Part shown: positions 10,035 to 19,724 of the stretch, in pieces
How the letters are laid out: each line of letters opens with the position of its first letter
How positions within the stretch are numbered: position 1 is the stretch's first letter
DNA from: Sphingomonas metalli
GTDB taxonomy: Bacteria > Pseudomonadota > Alphaproteobacteria > Sphingomonadales > Sphingomonadaceae
Reading direction: 5' to 3'
Length of the DNA stretch: 64,000 nucleotides
NCBI RefSeq assembly: GCF_014641735.1
Contig: NZ_BMIH01000005.1
Span: forward strand, 124,001 to 188,000
Notes under the pieces: generated by a model
Databases searched by the model: none
Seen by the model: only the letters and a program-made list of their open reading frames with translations
Told to the model about the DNA's origin: nothing
Position numbers and translations under genes: made by a program

Positions 10035-12649
10035 CAGAAGCTCGCCGTTACACCGATCCAGAAGGTGCGGCCATATTCCGCCGACTCCTGGAGATAGGTG
10101 CGGCCCGGCCCGGTCAGCTCGCGCCGCCCGGCATCGGACAGGTTCTGCCCCTCGGCATAGATGGTGAAGCGTGGCGTCAGGCGATAGCTGATGTTCGCGT
10201 CGAAGGTGGAGCGGTCCTTCCAATACTGGTCGGCGTTGGGAATGGTGTCGTTGATCGTCTCCAGGAAGCCGCCGATATAGTTCCACGACACCCGACCTTC
10301 GAATTTGCCGCGCTGGTAGAAGAGGGTGGCGTTGGCGGTGGTGTCCGGCTGAAGGAACAGTCCGGTCACGCGCGGACCCGCGCTGGTCAGGAAGGTGAAG
10401 TGCGTGTCGAGGAAGGTGGCGTTCGCCGCGACGCTCAGGCCCGACAACGCGCCGGGCAGGAAGGTGAGCGCCTGCTGGACGTTGAGCTCGACGCCGCGGA
10501 TCGTCGCGTCGTTGGCGTTGCGCGGCGTGGTGACGATCACGGACTCCGGCCCGCGGCCCACGTCCAGCGTCTCGACCCCGGTCAGCGTGAAGATCTCGTC
10601 GCTGATGTCCTTCGAGAACAGGCCGATCGAGACCACGCCGTCGCGGGGATACCATTCGAGCGAGCCGTCGACGCCGCGGCTCTTTCGCGGGCGCAGGTCG
10701 GGATTGCCGCGCGACAGGGTGGGCTGGCTTCCGTCGAAGGACAGGTTTTCCGATGCCGCGAGCGACGCATAGTCGGGACGCCCGATCGTGTTGGTATAGG
10801 CGGCGCGGAAGACCACGTCCGGCATGATGTCCCAGCGCAGGTGGACGCCCGGCAGCCAGTTGCCGTAGCCGCCGCCATTCTCGACCGGGCTCAGCACGCC
10901 GCGCAGCGTCCGCGCCGCCTGCGATTCGACCTCGGTCCGCTCGTAGCGCAGCCCGGCCAGCAGCGTCAGGGTGCCGATCCGGTAGCTGCCCTGCACATAG
11001 CCGGCATAGACATCCTCCCGCAGCCGATAGTCGCCGGTTGGCGGCGAGACGGACGTCACGAAGCGGCTGCGGTTGGCGTCGAAGAACGCCATGGCCTGCG
11101 CGACGTCGATCCGTGGCGTGAGCCGATAGCGGTCCCGGATCAGCGCCGACGGACCGGCCGTATCGACCTCGGCGAGCGTGTAGGTGAAGCCGTTGCCGGC
11201 GGTGTAGTTGACCTGCCGGTTGGCGAAATTGCGCCGGGTCGTCCGCGCGACGCCGCCGACCTTCAGCTTGAGCGCGTCGCCATCGTCATAGGCGGCGTTG
11301 AGCCGCAGCTGGCCGCTCTTCTCGAAGCTGCGCACCGCGGCGTCGCGCTGCTGCTGCAGGTAGAAGTTGGCCGGATCGCGGTTGGCGGCATAGTTGGCGG
11401 GGATGAAGAGCGGGTAGAAGCCGCTGGTGTCGTAGGTGAAGGCGTAGTTGGCGCCCTGCGCATCGCGGGTGCGGAATTCGACGGAGACGTTGGGCGTGTA
11501 GAGCCGCCCCTGCGAATAGATGGCGTCACCGTCCACCGCCCAGCGCTCTCCCGCCTTCCAGTCGAAGCCGGTTCGCGCGACCACGATCTCGCGGTTGGTG
11601 ATCGGCTGGTTCAGCTGCACGATGTTGCGGCCGCGCGCGAAGCTGCCGGTGGTGGGGGTCTGGTTGCTGACGTTGCCGAGCGGCTCGGTGCGGAATTCGA
11701 TTCGCTCCTCGTCGTCCTGCGTCTTCGCGTAGATGCCGCTCAGCTCCCAATGGAAGCCGTCGCCGACGCGATATTCGAGCTTGGCATTGCCGCCGTACCG
11801 CTTCTTGGAATTGTTGTACCAGAAGAGGCGGACCTGCGTGGGTACCTGGATGCCGTTGCCGCGTCCGCTGCCGGAATCGACCGGCACCCCGGCGGCCGTA
11901 TATTCGCGGATCGAGGGTGCGGCGGACTCGACCTGCGGGATGTCGTAGTCGAGCTGCTCGTAGCTGCCGCCGATCACGAGGCCCCATTCGTCGGCGGCGC
12001 CGAAGGTGCGGCCGGCGGCGAAAGCCGCGCGCAGCGACGGCTGGTCGTGCCGTACCCCGCCATGCTGCTCGTAGACGCCATAGGAGGCGAGGGCGTTGAA
12101 GAAGGGGCGCCCGGCATCGAAGGCGCTGCGGGTCTTGATGTTGATGACGCCGCCGATCGCATTGGCGTCGTTCTCCGGTGTCACCGTCTTGATCACCTCG
12201 ACCCGGCCGGCCATCACCGACGGGACGATGTCGAGCGGCACGGTGCGCCCGCCCTCGTCGACCGCGGACACGATCGCGCCGTCGACGGTGGTGCGGTTAT
12301 AGGTCGATTGCAGCCCGCGCAGGACCGGGAAGCGCGGTTCGCCCTGATCCTCCTGTACCGAGACGCCGGGGATGCGGCGCAGGGCGGCGGCGGTGTTGTG
12401 ATCGGGCAGCTTGCCGATATCGTCCGCCGAGATGGCGTCGACCACGGCAAAGGCCTCGCGCTTGGCGGCGATCGACTCGCGCTGGGCGCGGCGCTGCCCG
12501 GTGACGACGATGTCGCTGGTCGCGGGGGTATCGTCTTGCACCCCCGGCACGGCATCGCGCGCCGCCGCGTCCTGCGCCATGGCGGGGGAGGCGAGCATCG
12601 TGCCCGCGAGAAGAACAAGGCTGAAGGCGCGCGGACGACTGGCAGGCAT
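10034..12649 (-). CDS. TonB-dependent receptor (TIGR01782-like)
   Basis: 871 aa outer-membrane transporter. Start ATG 12649 with GGGGGATCC upstream. Signal peptide ends 'ASPAMAQ'. TonB-box-like 'SDIVVTGQRRAQ' and plug signature 'VVDAISADDIGKLPDHNTAAALRRIPG' are followed by 'VLRGLQSTYNRTTVDGAIV', a variant plug without the usual YN(L/T)V-NGRQ form. The barrel ends in a terminal Phe (GVTASF). 'ETINDTIPNADQYWKDRSTFDANISYRL' is a barrel repeat common in the family. It is coupled to the propeller-like protein downstream. Substrate unknown; an oligosaccharide is likely given the GH43 gene and the esterase nearby. Confidence 0.9.
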   Translation of the reverse strand: MPASRPRAFSLVLLAGTMLASPAMAQDAAARDAVPGVQDDTPATSDIVVTGQRRAQRESIAAKREAFAVVDAISADDIGKLPDHNTAAALRRIPGVSVQEDQGEPRFPVLRGLQSTYNRTTVDGAIVSAVDEGGRTVPLDIVPSVMAGRVEVIKTVTPENDANAIGGVINIKTRSAFDAGRPFFNALASYGVYEQHGGVRHDQPSLRAAFAAGRTFGAADEWGLVIGGSYEQLDYDIPQVESAAPSIREYTAAGVPVDSGSGRGNGIQVPTQVRLFWYNNSKKRYGGNAKLEYRVGDGFHWELSGIYAKTQDDEERIEFRTEPLGNVSNQTPTTGSFARGRNIVQLNQPITNREIVVARTGFDWKAGERWAVDGDAIYSQGRLYTPNVSVEFRTRDAQGANYAFTYDTSGFYPLFIPANYAANRDPANFYLQQQRDAAVRSFEKSGQLRLNAAYDDGDALKLKVGGVARTTRRNFANRQVNYTAGNGFTYTLAEVDTAGPSALIRDRYRLTPRIDVAQAMAFFDANRSRFVTSVSPPTGDYRLREDVYAGYVQGSYRIGTLTLLAGLRYERTEVESQAARTLRGVLSPVENGGGYGNWLPGVHLRWDIMPDVVFRAAYTNTIGRPDYASLAASENLSFDGSQPTLSRGNPDLRPRKSRGVDGSLEWYPRDGVVSIGLFSKDISDEIFTLTGVETLDVGRGPESVIVTTPRNANDATIRGVELNVQQALTFLPGALSGLSVAANATFLDTHFTFLTSAGPRVTGLFLQPDTTANATLFYQRGKFEGRVSWNYIGGFLETINDTIPNADQYWKDRSTFDANISYRLTPRFTIYAEGQNLSDAGRRELTGPGRTYLQESAEYGRTFWIGVTASF

Positions 12650-12785
12650 GGCGGATCCCCCCGGATGGAGCGGCGCGCTTAGGCAGGGCGGATGACGTCG
12701 GGATTGCCGCGCAGGGTCAGTTCGATGACGGCCGACCCGCAAGGTTGCGCGAGACGACGGCCGGGCAGGCTGCTACCGCGGTGCT

Positions 12786-14036
12786 ATGATGATGCTGACG
12801 GGAGCGACCTGGGGGATCTGCGCGGCGGCGACCGCGGGGGTGATCGCGCGGCCGTTCCGATGGCCGGAGGCGGTCTGGGCACTCGCCGGCGCGGCGCTGC
12901 TCCTGATCTTCGGCCTGATCCCGCCCGGGGCGGCGTTGACTGCGATCGGCAAGGGCACCGACGTCTATCTGTTCCTGATCGGCATGATGCTGCTCAGCGA
13001 GACCGCGCGCGAACAGGGGCTGTTCGACTGGGTCGCCGCCGCCGCCGCCCACCGCGCAGCCGGCTCGCCCAAACGGCTGTTCGCGCTGGTCTATGCGACC
13101 GGCATCGTCACCACGACCTTCCTGTCGAACGATGCGACGGCGGTGGTGCTGACGCCGGCCGTCTACGCCGCCGCGCGCAAGGCGAAGGCGGAGCCGCTGC
13201 CGCTGCTCTTCGCCTGCGCGCTGATCGCCAATGCCGCGAGCTTCGTGCTGCCGATCTCGAACCCCGCCAATCTGGTCCTCTACGGCGGGACGATGCCGCC
13301 GCTCGGCCAATGGTTCGCATCCTTCGCGCTGCCGTCGGTCGCGGCGATCGGCGTCACCTTCCTGATGCTGCGCCGGGTGGAGCGGGCGCGCCTGGCGGGA
13401 AGCCTCGCGGTCGATATCGAGCCTGTGCCGCTCGGCGGCGGCGGCCGGGCGGCGCTGCTCGGCATCGCCGCGACGGCGCTGGTCCTGATCGTCGTGTCCG
13501 CACTGGACGTCCCGCTCGGCCTCCCGACGGCGATCGCGGGCATCGCGACGACCGCCGTCGTCTGCGCACTGACCCGTCATTCGCCGATCGCGCTGGCCCG
13601 CCAGATCTCGTGGAGCGTCCTGCCGCTCGTCGCGGGACTGTTCGTGCTGGTCGAGGCGCTCGACCGGACCGGCGTGATCGCCTGGGTCGCAGCCGGACTG
13701 CGCGGCCTGGCGGCCGACCCGCTGCGCGGCGCGGCGACCTCCGGCACGATCCTGGCCCTTGCATCCAACCTGATGAACAACCTGCCTGCCGGTCTCGTCG
13801 CCAGCACCGCGGTGGCGCAGGCGCAGCCGCCGCGCGTCATGATCGACGCGCTGCTGATCGGCGTAGACCTGGGTCCCAACCTGTCGATCACGGGCAGCCT
13901 CGCGACGATCCTGTGGCTCCAGGCGATCCGGCGCGAGGGGGAGGATGTCGGCTTCTGGGCGTTCCTGAGGGTCGGCGCGCTGACGATGATCCCGGCGCTC
14001 GCCGCGGCACTCGGCACGCGACTGCTGATCGGCTGA
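12786..14036 (+). CDS. ArsB/DASS-family membrane permease
   Basis: 416 aa with about 11 hydrophobic segments. 'TTTFLSNDATAVVLTPAVYAAAR' and 'ASNLMNNLPAGLVAS' are the two re-entrant-loop signatures of the ion transporter superfamily (ArsB, NhaD, DASS). 'LPISNPANLVLYGG' is the ArsB-like central motif. It is therefore an inner-membrane anion or arsenite-type transporter. No arsR or arsC gene lies nearby, so arsenite specificity is not supported. Three consecutive ATG codons open the frame (12786, 12789, 12792) and no clear ribosome site is seen. It diverges from the TonB receptor. Confidence 0.8.
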   Translation: MMMLTGATWGICAAATAGVIARPFRWPEAVWALAGAALLLIFGLIPPGAALTAIGKGTDVYLFLIGMMLLSETAREQGLFDWVAAAAAHRAAGSPKRLFALVYATGIVTTTFLSNDATAVVLTPAVYAAARKAKAEPLPLLFACALIANAASFVLPISNPANLVLYGGTMPPLGQWFASFALPSVAAIGVTFLMLRRVERARLAGSLAVDIEPVPLGGGGRAALLGIAATALVLIVVSALDVPLGLPTAIAGIATTAVVCALTRHSPIALARQISWSVLPLVAGLFVLVEALDRTGVIAWVAAGLRGLAADPLRGAATSGTILALASNLMNNLPAGLVASTAVAQAQPPRVMIDALLIGVDLGPNLSITGSLATILWLQAIRREGEDVGFWAFLRVGALTMIPALAAALGTRLLIG

Positions 14037-14177
14037 CGCGGGCGCGTTGCGACGCCGGCGGGCGATTTGGGGCAGCAAAGCTGATCCATGTTGCCGGGGC
14101 GGCGAATAGCAGGGCCGGTGATCACCGCCTCTTAATCATTCGACTCGCATAGCCGCCCGTGTCGCGAGGGAGTTGTC

Positions 14178-14417
14178 ATGGCGGTCGTAGCGAAGCAGAT
14201 TGTCGACGACGCGCTCGATCACGAGCAGCTCGGTCTCCCCTCCTGCTCGCGCATCGGATCGCTCTATCTCACCGCCGACCGGCCCGGCTGCAACTGGGGC
14301 GTCCGCTACGAGGCCGGCAGCGATCATGTCGACGCCCAGGTCCGCCGGATGATCAGCGACCTGCAGGACCGCTATCCGCTGATCAATCCCTTCGATTTCT
14401 TCTGCCAGACGGTGTGA
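14178..14417 (+). CDS. Small protein of unknown function
   Basis: 79 aa, acidic and soluble. Features include 'CSRIGSLYLTADRPGCNWGVRYEAG' and an amphipathic helix 'HVDAQVRRMISDLQDRYPLI'. A GAGGGAG site lies 5 nt before the ATG, and codon usage is normal for the window, so I think it is real. Two cysteines and a tryptophan-rich turn are the only notable points. I do not recognise the family. Confidence 0.6.
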   Translation: MAVVAKQIVDDALDHEQLGLPSCSRIGSLYLTADRPGCNWGVRYEAGSDHVDAQVRRMISDLQDRYPLINPFDFFCQTV

Positions 14418-14522
14418 GCCGATCGCCACGGCCCGGCCAGATCGGCCGGACGCCGGCGCCGCTTCCCCGGCGGGGGATCGGATCCTAGAGATCGGACGAT
14501 TGTCGTATCCGAAGGAAGCGCG

Positions 14523-14894
14523 ATGAAGATCGGTCCGCTCTGGCTCAAGGTGCAGATCGCCTGCGGCGACGCGCTCGCCATGGGCCCCGGCAAGGCCGAC
14601 CTGCTCGAGGCGATCATCGCCGAAGGCTCGATCAGCGGCGCGGGCCGTGCGCTCGGCATGAGCTATCGCCGCGCCTGGGTGCTGGTGGACGAGATGAACC
14701 GCTGCTTTGATCCCCCGCTGGTCGAGACGCTCAAGGGCGGGGGCCGCGAACGGGGCGCGAAGGTCACTGCCACCGGAGCGGCGGTGCTGCAGGCCTATCG
14801 GACCATGGAACGCGATGCCGCCGCCGCGCTCGATGGCGCTGCCTATGCGCTGCTGCGCGCCAACTTGCGCAGCGAACCCGCCGGACAGGGCTGA
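14523..14894 (+). CDS. ModE-like winged-helix transcriptional regulator
   Basis: 123 aa. It matches the N-terminal DNA-binding half of ModE: 'LLEAIIAEGSISGAGRALGMSYRRAWVLVDEMNRCFDPPLVE' is the helix-turn-helix with the typical SISGAAR-(x)-MSYKRAW pattern, followed by the wing 'TLKGGGRERGAKVTATGAAVLQAY'. The C-terminal molybdate-binding (TOBE/MOP) domains of E. coli ModE are absent, as in many alphaproteobacterial stand-alone forms, so molybdate sensing would need another route. It lies 92 nt upstream of a TonB receptor, with the ATATA array in between. A molybdenum hydroxylase operon ends on the other side of that receptor. Confidence 0.82.
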   Translation: MKIGPLWLKVQIACGDALAMGPGKADLLEAIIAEGSISGAGRALGMSYRRAWVLVDEMNRCFDPPLVETLKGGGRERGAKVTATGAAVLQAYRTMERDAAAALDGAAYALLRANLRSEPAGQG

Positions 14895-14908
14895 TTGCCA
14901 GCACACTC

Positions 14909-14950
14909 TATATACGACCGGATATATCAGCGATATACCGCCGGATATAG
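14909..14950 (+). promoter_or_regulatory. Phased ATATA array, candidate ModE-like binding region
   Basis: Four ATATA elements begin at 14910, 14922, 14933 and 14945, spaced 12, 11 and 12 bp, about one helical turn each. The second lies in a perfect GATATATC palindrome, and CCGGATATA occurs twice (14918, 14941). It lies between the ModE-like gene and the receptor start at 14987. E. coli ModE sites also consist of paired TATATA-type half sites, so binding by the neighbour's product is a reasonable inference. Confidence 0.5.
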
Positions 14951-14986
14951 AGCGGCCTCCGCCGCCATATGCAGGGATGGTAGTCG

Positions 14987-17374
14987 ATGGCGAAGCGGTA
15001 CGCGGTCCTTGTCTGTGCGGCGGTGATGCCGGTCCTGTGCCCGGCCGCCGCCGCTGCACAGGAGCGCACGACGTCGCCGGCCGCCGCGGACGGCGACGAC
15101 GACACGCTGGAAGCAGTGATCGTCACTGCCCGCCGCCGGTCCGAAGACGCGCAGACCGTTCCTGCGGCGCTTTCGGTGGTCGGCGGCGCACTGCTCGACC
15201 GCAGCTACACGATCAACACGCAGGGACTGACCACGCTGATCCCCTCGCTCAACTACAGCTCGGCCAATCCGCGCAACACCGCCTTCACCATTCGCGGCCT
15301 CGGCTCCAGCGTGGTCGCGGTGAGCCAGGCGAATGACGGACTGGAGCCCGGGGTGGGCGTCTATATCGACCAGGTCTATCATGCGCGGCCGGCCACCGCC
15401 GCCTTTGACTTCGCCGATATCGAGCAGGTCGAGGAGCTGCGCGGACCGCAGGGAACGCTGTTCGGCAAGAACACCACCGCCGGGGCGCTCAACATCAGCA
15501 GCCGTGCGCCGAGCTTCACGCACGAGGGATTCGCCGAGCTTTCCTACGGCGATTTCGATTTCGTCCAGGCGCGCGGCTGGGTCTCGGGACCGGTCAGCGA
15601 TACCGTCGCCTATCGCCTGTCCGGCGTCTCGACGCGGCGCGATGGCGTGCTCGACAATGTCCGGACCGGCCGCGCCGCCAATACGCTGGGGACGCAGGCG
15701 GTGCGCGGGCAGCTGCTGATCCGCCCCGACGACAGCATCCAGATGCGGCTGATCGCCGACTTCACCAACTTCCAGGCCTATTGCTGCACACAAGTCTATC
15801 TGCGCACCGGCACCTCGCTGCGGGCCGCCGGCCGCCAGTTCGGCGGCCCCGCCGGGCTTGCCGCGCAGTTCGGCTATGCCCCCGCCAGCACGGACCCGTA
15901 CGATCGCAGGACCGATATCGACGGGCCGCTCGGCGTCGACACGAACGAGGGCGGGGTGAGTGCGATCACCGACTGGAATCTGGGTCCGGCGACGCTGACC
16001 TCGGTCACGGCCTGGCGCTTCTGGAACTGGGATGCGGAGAACGACCGCGACTATACCGGCATTCCCGTCCAGCGATCGCAGCACATCCCCTCGCGCCAAG
16101 ACCAGTACAGCCAGGAGCTGCGGCTTGCCTCCAACGGCACGGGGCCGCTCTCCTATGTCGTCGGCCTCTACGGCTTCCGCCAGCGGCTGACCGGTCGGCC
16201 GATCAGCATCTACGGCCCCGCCGCCGCGCGCTATCTGATCGGCACCGTCACGGGGACCGCCAGCACGCCCGTCCCGTCCAACCTGCTCGACGGCTATGGG
16301 CAGGATGGGCGCACCGACTTTCGTAGCCTCAGCTATGCCGCTTTCGGCGAGGCCAATCTTCGCCTCCTGCCGCGACTGACCGCGACGCTGGGCCTGCGCT
16401 ACACGCAGGAGGACAAGGATGGCTATTATGCGACCACCGTGTCCGGCGGCCCCGCCACGACCAATGCCGCACTGATCGCCGCGCGCCTCGGCGTGCTCCG
16501 CCCGCAAGGCTACGAGGCGCACGATCGGGACGGCAGCCTGTCGGGCCGGGGCAATATCGCCTGGCAGCTGAGCGAGGGCAGCATGGCCTATGCGAGCTAT
16601 GCGCGCGGCTTCAAGTCGGGCGGGATCAACATGTCGGGCCTGCCGCTCGACAATGCCAACCAGCCGGTGCTGGCGACCGCGGTGGTCCGGCCCGAGCGCA
16701 ACGAGACCTATGAGGTCGGCGTCAAGAACACGGTGTTCGACCGGCGGCTGATCCTCAACATCGACGGCTTCTACACGCGCGTCCGCGACTTCCAGGCGAC
16801 GGTGGTCGAGAATTCGCTGACCCAGACGGTGCAGTTGCGCGGCTATCTGTCGAACATCCCGCGGGTGACGGTGAAGGGGATCGAGGCGGATCTCACCGCA
16901 CTTCTGCTGCCGGGGCTGAGCGTGCGCTCGGGCTTCGCCTATAGCGACGGCCGCTACAGCGACTATCCCGCCGGGCCGTGCCCGCTCGAGGTGCAGACCG
17001 CATCCACCACGCGATGCAGCCTGACCGGACGACGCCTGGCCTCGCTGCCGCGCTTCGCGCTGACCGCGGGGTTCGACTATGTCCGCCCGGTCGGCACCGG
17101 CGCGCTGACGCTGCATCTCGACACCGCCTCGCGCAGCGGCTTCAACGGCGATCCAGGCCTGTCGCGCTTCACCTATGTCCGCGGCTACAACCTGACCAAC
17201 GCCAACATCGGCTATCGCTTCGCCAGCGGGCTGGAGCTGCTGGTCTGGGCGCGCAACCTGTTCGACGCGGACTATATCCAGAACCTGACGATCCAGGCCG
17301 GCAACTCCGGCCTGATCGTCGGCACGCCGAGCGATCCGCGCACCGTCGGCGGAACGCTCCGGTTCCGGATCTGA
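14987..17374 (+). CDS. TonB-dependent receptor linked to ModE-like regulator
   Basis: 795 aa. Signal peptide ends 'PAAAAAQ'. TonB-box-like 'EAVIVTARRRSEDAQTVPAALSVV', then a plug with 'FTIRGLGSS' and 'EELRGPQGTLFGKNTTAGALNISSRAP', the form of small-ligand and siderophore-type receptors. It is not of the TIGR01782 type seen elsewhere in the window. The barrel ends 'VGGTLRFRI'. It lies directly after a ModE-like regulator and its stop is 7 nt from the convergent molybdenum hydroxylase operon. I infer it may import molybdate or a molybdenum chelate; this is from context only. Confidence 0.88.
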   Translation: MAKRYAVLVCAAVMPVLCPAAAAAQERTTSPAAADGDDDTLEAVIVTARRRSEDAQTVPAALSVVGGALLDRSYTINTQGLTTLIPSLNYSSANPRNTAFTIRGLGSSVVAVSQANDGLEPGVGVYIDQVYHARPATAAFDFADIEQVEELRGPQGTLFGKNTTAGALNISSRAPSFTHEGFAELSYGDFDFVQARGWVSGPVSDTVAYRLSGVSTRRDGVLDNVRTGRAANTLGTQAVRGQLLIRPDDSIQMRLIADFTNFQAYCCTQVYLRTGTSLRAAGRQFGGPAGLAAQFGYAPASTDPYDRRTDIDGPLGVDTNEGGVSAITDWNLGPATLTSVTAWRFWNWDAENDRDYTGIPVQRSQHIPSRQDQYSQELRLASNGTGPLSYVVGLYGFRQRLTGRPISIYGPAAARYLIGTVTGTASTPVPSNLLDGYGQDGRTDFRSLSYAAFGEANLRLLPRLTATLGLRYTQEDKDGYYATTVSGGPATTNAALIAARLGVLRPQGYEAHDRDGSLSGRGNIAWQLSEGSMAYASYARGFKSGGINMSGLPLDNANQPVLATAVVRPERNETYEVGVKNTVFDRRLILNIDGFYTRVRDFQATVVENSLTQTVQLRGYLSNIPRVTVKGIEADLTALLLPGLSVRSGFAYSDGRYSDYPAGPCPLEVQTASTTRCSLTGRRLASLPRFALTAGFDYVRPVGTGALTLHLDTASRSGFNGDPGLSRFTYVRGYNLTNANIGYRFASGLELLVWARNLFDADYIQNLTIQAGNSGLIVGTPSDPRTVGGTLRFRI

Positions 17375-17381
17375 CGGCGCG

Positions 17382-19724
17382 CTACAGCAACCGGTCGAGC
17401 GTGATCGGCAGGTCGCGCACCCGCGTACCGGTCGCGTTGTAGATCGCGTTGGCGACCGCGGCGGCGACGCCGGTGATGCCGATCTCGCCCACGCCATGCG
17501 CGCCCATCGGGGTGTGGGGATCGGGGATGTCGGTCCAGATCACGTCGATCTCCGGCACGTCGAGATGCACCGGAACGTGATATTCGGCGAGGCTGGGATT
17601 CATGATCCGCCCGTTGCGCTCGTCGAACTGGGTTTCCTCCATCAGCGCCATGCCCAGGCCCATGATGATGCCGCCGCGGAACTGGCTGGCGGCGGTCTTG
17701 GCGTTGAGGATGCGACCGCAGTCGAACGACCCCAGGAACCGGCTGACCCGTGTTTCGCCGGTCACCGCATTGACCCGCACCTCGCAGAACAGCGCGCTGT
17801 GCGAATGCATCGACCAGTGCATCAGCTCGAGTGGAGGGGAGCCCGGCCTGGTCGCACTGACGCTGTCGCGCTGCGCCCGGGCGAGGATCGAGGCATAGCT
17901 TTCGCGCCGCGCCGGTTCGTCCAGTTTCGCCAGACCGCCCGCGTCGCAGCCGACCTCGTCCACCGACAGGCCGGCGAGCGGCGAGTCGTTGCCGGCGAGC
18001 TTGAGCAGTTCGGCGACCAGCGCGCCCTGCGCGGCGATCACCGCCGCGCCGATCGCCGCGGTCTGCTGCGATCCGCCCGCCATGATCGCGCCCGGTATGG
18101 CGGAGTCGCCATAGCCCACCTCGACCCAATCGAGCGGCAGGCCGAGCCGCTCGGCGGCGACGATCGCGGTGGTGGTCGAGGTGCCCATCCCCATTTCCGC
18201 CGCCGCCACCTCGACCAGCGCGCGCACGCCGTCGCCGTCGCGGGTCAGGGTGATCCGCGCCTCCGCGCCCGGCATGCGGTAATAGGGGTAGGTGCCGGTC
18301 GCGCAGCCCATGCCGATCCGCCACTCGCCCTCCTGCCGCATGGCCGGGGCGGGGGCGCGCGAGTCCCAGCCGAACCGCGCCGCGCCCTGCCGCCAGGCCT
18401 CGACGATATGCCGCGACGAGAAGGGCAGGCCGCTGATCGGGTCCTTGTCGGGCTCGTTGCGGATGCGCAGCTCGACCGGGTCGATGCCCAGTTCGGTCGC
18501 CAGTTCGTCGATCGCGGATTCGAGCGCAAAGGTGCCCACCGCCTCGCCCGGCGCGCGCATGAAGGTGTTGGCGAGCATGTTCATCCGCGCCACTTCCACC
18601 TTCAGCAGGATGTTGGGCGCGGCATAGGTGGCGCGGCTGCCGAGGATGAAGGGCTCCGGCATCGCGTTATGCGGGGTCATCACCGCCAGGCCGGTATGGA
18701 TCAGCGACTGGAAACGCCCGTCCGCATCGGCGCCGATCGCCACCCGCTGCTCGGTCAGCGTGCGCCCGCCGACGGTGCGGTAGACACCCTCGCGCGACAG
18801 GGCGATGCGCACCGGCCGGCCGGACAGCTTCGCCGCGGCGGCGGCGATCACCTGATGGTCCCACAGGCCCTTGCTGCCGAAGCCGCCGCCGACATAGGGG
18901 GAGGTGAGGCGCACCTGCTCGGCCTTCAGCCCGAACACGTCGGCCATGGTCTGCGCCTGTTGCGACACCATCTGGCTGGCGTCGTGGATCACCAGCTCGT
19001 CGCCGATCCAGGCGAGCGTCGCGGCGTGCGGCTCGATCGGATTGTGGCTGTGGCGCGGGGTGCGATAGACCTGGTCGACGCGATAGGGCGCGGCGGCCAG
19101 CGCACCCTCGGGATCGCCGATCTCGTTGAGCAGCTTCTGGCCCATGAACAGTGCCTGCTCGATCCCGTTCGCCTTGGCGCCAGTCAGCGAAGTGGTCGAA
19201 GGCTCCTCGGCATAGGTGATCGCGATCAGCGCCGCGGCATGATCGGCCTGTTCCTGCGTCTCGGCGAGCACGCAGGCGATGGGCTGGCCGTTCCAGTGGA
19301 TGCGGTCGTCCTGCAAGATCGGCAGGTCGGCCGGTCCCACGCCGCCGGGCGACGAGCCGAAGGCGGGGGGCGGCGCCATCCGGGGTGCGTTGCGGTAGGT
19401 CATCACCAGCACCACGCCCGGCGCCGCCTCCGCCGCGGCCGTTTCGAGCGCTGCGATCCGCCCGCGCGCGATCGTGGCATAGGTCAGCGCCGCATAGACC
19501 ATGTTATCGAACCGGTATTCGGCGGCGAAGGGGGCGGCGCCCGTGACCTTGAGCCGTCCGTCGAGCCGCGAGACCGGGCTGCCGATCAGCCCGTGCTTGC
19601 GTGCGATGAGGGGGTCGGGAACGCCGCCGGGGATCCAGCTGTCGGGGGCGAGCGGCACCAGCTTCTCGAGCGCGCCCTGCATCAGGCCCTGCGCGGTCTG
19701 CTTCGCGGTGTCGACGATGCTCAT
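17382..19724 (-). CDS. Aldehyde/xanthine dehydrogenase molybdopterin-binding large subunit (PaoC-like)
   Basis: 780 aa. Catalytic subunit of a three-component molybdenum hydroxylase oxidising aldehydes or N-heterocycles with water as oxygen source. Moco-binding stretches: '[15 protein letters not shown]', '[21 protein letters not shown]', '[17 protein letters not shown]' and '[25 protein letters not shown]', in which E747 is the catalytic base. ATG 19724 overlaps the FAD subunit stop (ATGA). Upstream sequence in the same frame is shadow of the FAD gene. No twin-arginine signal is seen, so it may be cytoplasmic unless exported with a partner. A Moco maturation chaperone (PaoD/XdhC) is absent from the window. 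It is paralogous to the gene at 45571. Confidence 0.9.
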   Translation of the reverse strand: MSIVDTAKQTAQGLMQGALEKLVPLAPDSWIPGGVPDPLIARKHGLIGSPVSRLDGRLKVTGAAPFAAEYRFDNMVYAALTYATIARGRIAALETAAAEAAPGVVLVMTYRNAPRMAPPPAFGSSPGGVGPADLPILQDDRIHWNGQPIACVLAETQEQADHAAALIAITYAEEPSTTSLTGAKANGIEQALFMGQKLLNEIGDPEGALAAAPYRVDQVYRTPRHSHNPIEPHAATLAWIGDELVIHDASQMVSQQAQTMADVFGLKAEQVRLTSPYVGGGFGSKGLWDHQVIAAAAAKLSGRPVRIALSREGVYRTVGGRTLTEQRVAIGADADGRFQSLIHTGLAVMTPHNAMPEPFILGSRATYAAPNILLKVEVARMNMLANTFMRAPGEAVGTFALESAIDELATELGIDPVELRIRNEPDKDPISGLPFSSRHIVEAWRQGAARFGWDSRAPAPAMRQEGEWRIGMGCATGTYPYYRMPGAEARITLTRDGDGVRALVEVAAAEMGMGTSTTTAIVAAERLGLPLDWVEVGYGDSAIPGAIMAGGSQQTAAIGAAVIAAQGALVAELLKLAGNDSPLAGLSVDEVGCDAGGLAKLDEPARRESYASILARAQRDSVSATRPGSPPLELMHWSMHSHSALFCEVRVNAVTGETRVSRFLGSFDCGRILNAKTAASQFRGGIIMGLGMALMEETQFDERNGRIMNPSLAEYHVPVHLDVPEIDVIWTDIPDPHTPMGAHGVGEIGITGVAAAVANAIYNATGTRVRDLPITLDRLL

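Noticed and set aside
12786..14036. Calling the permease an arsenite pump (arsB)
   Set aside because: The family signature fits, but no arsenic resistance gene is near and related DASS/NhaD members share the same motifs.
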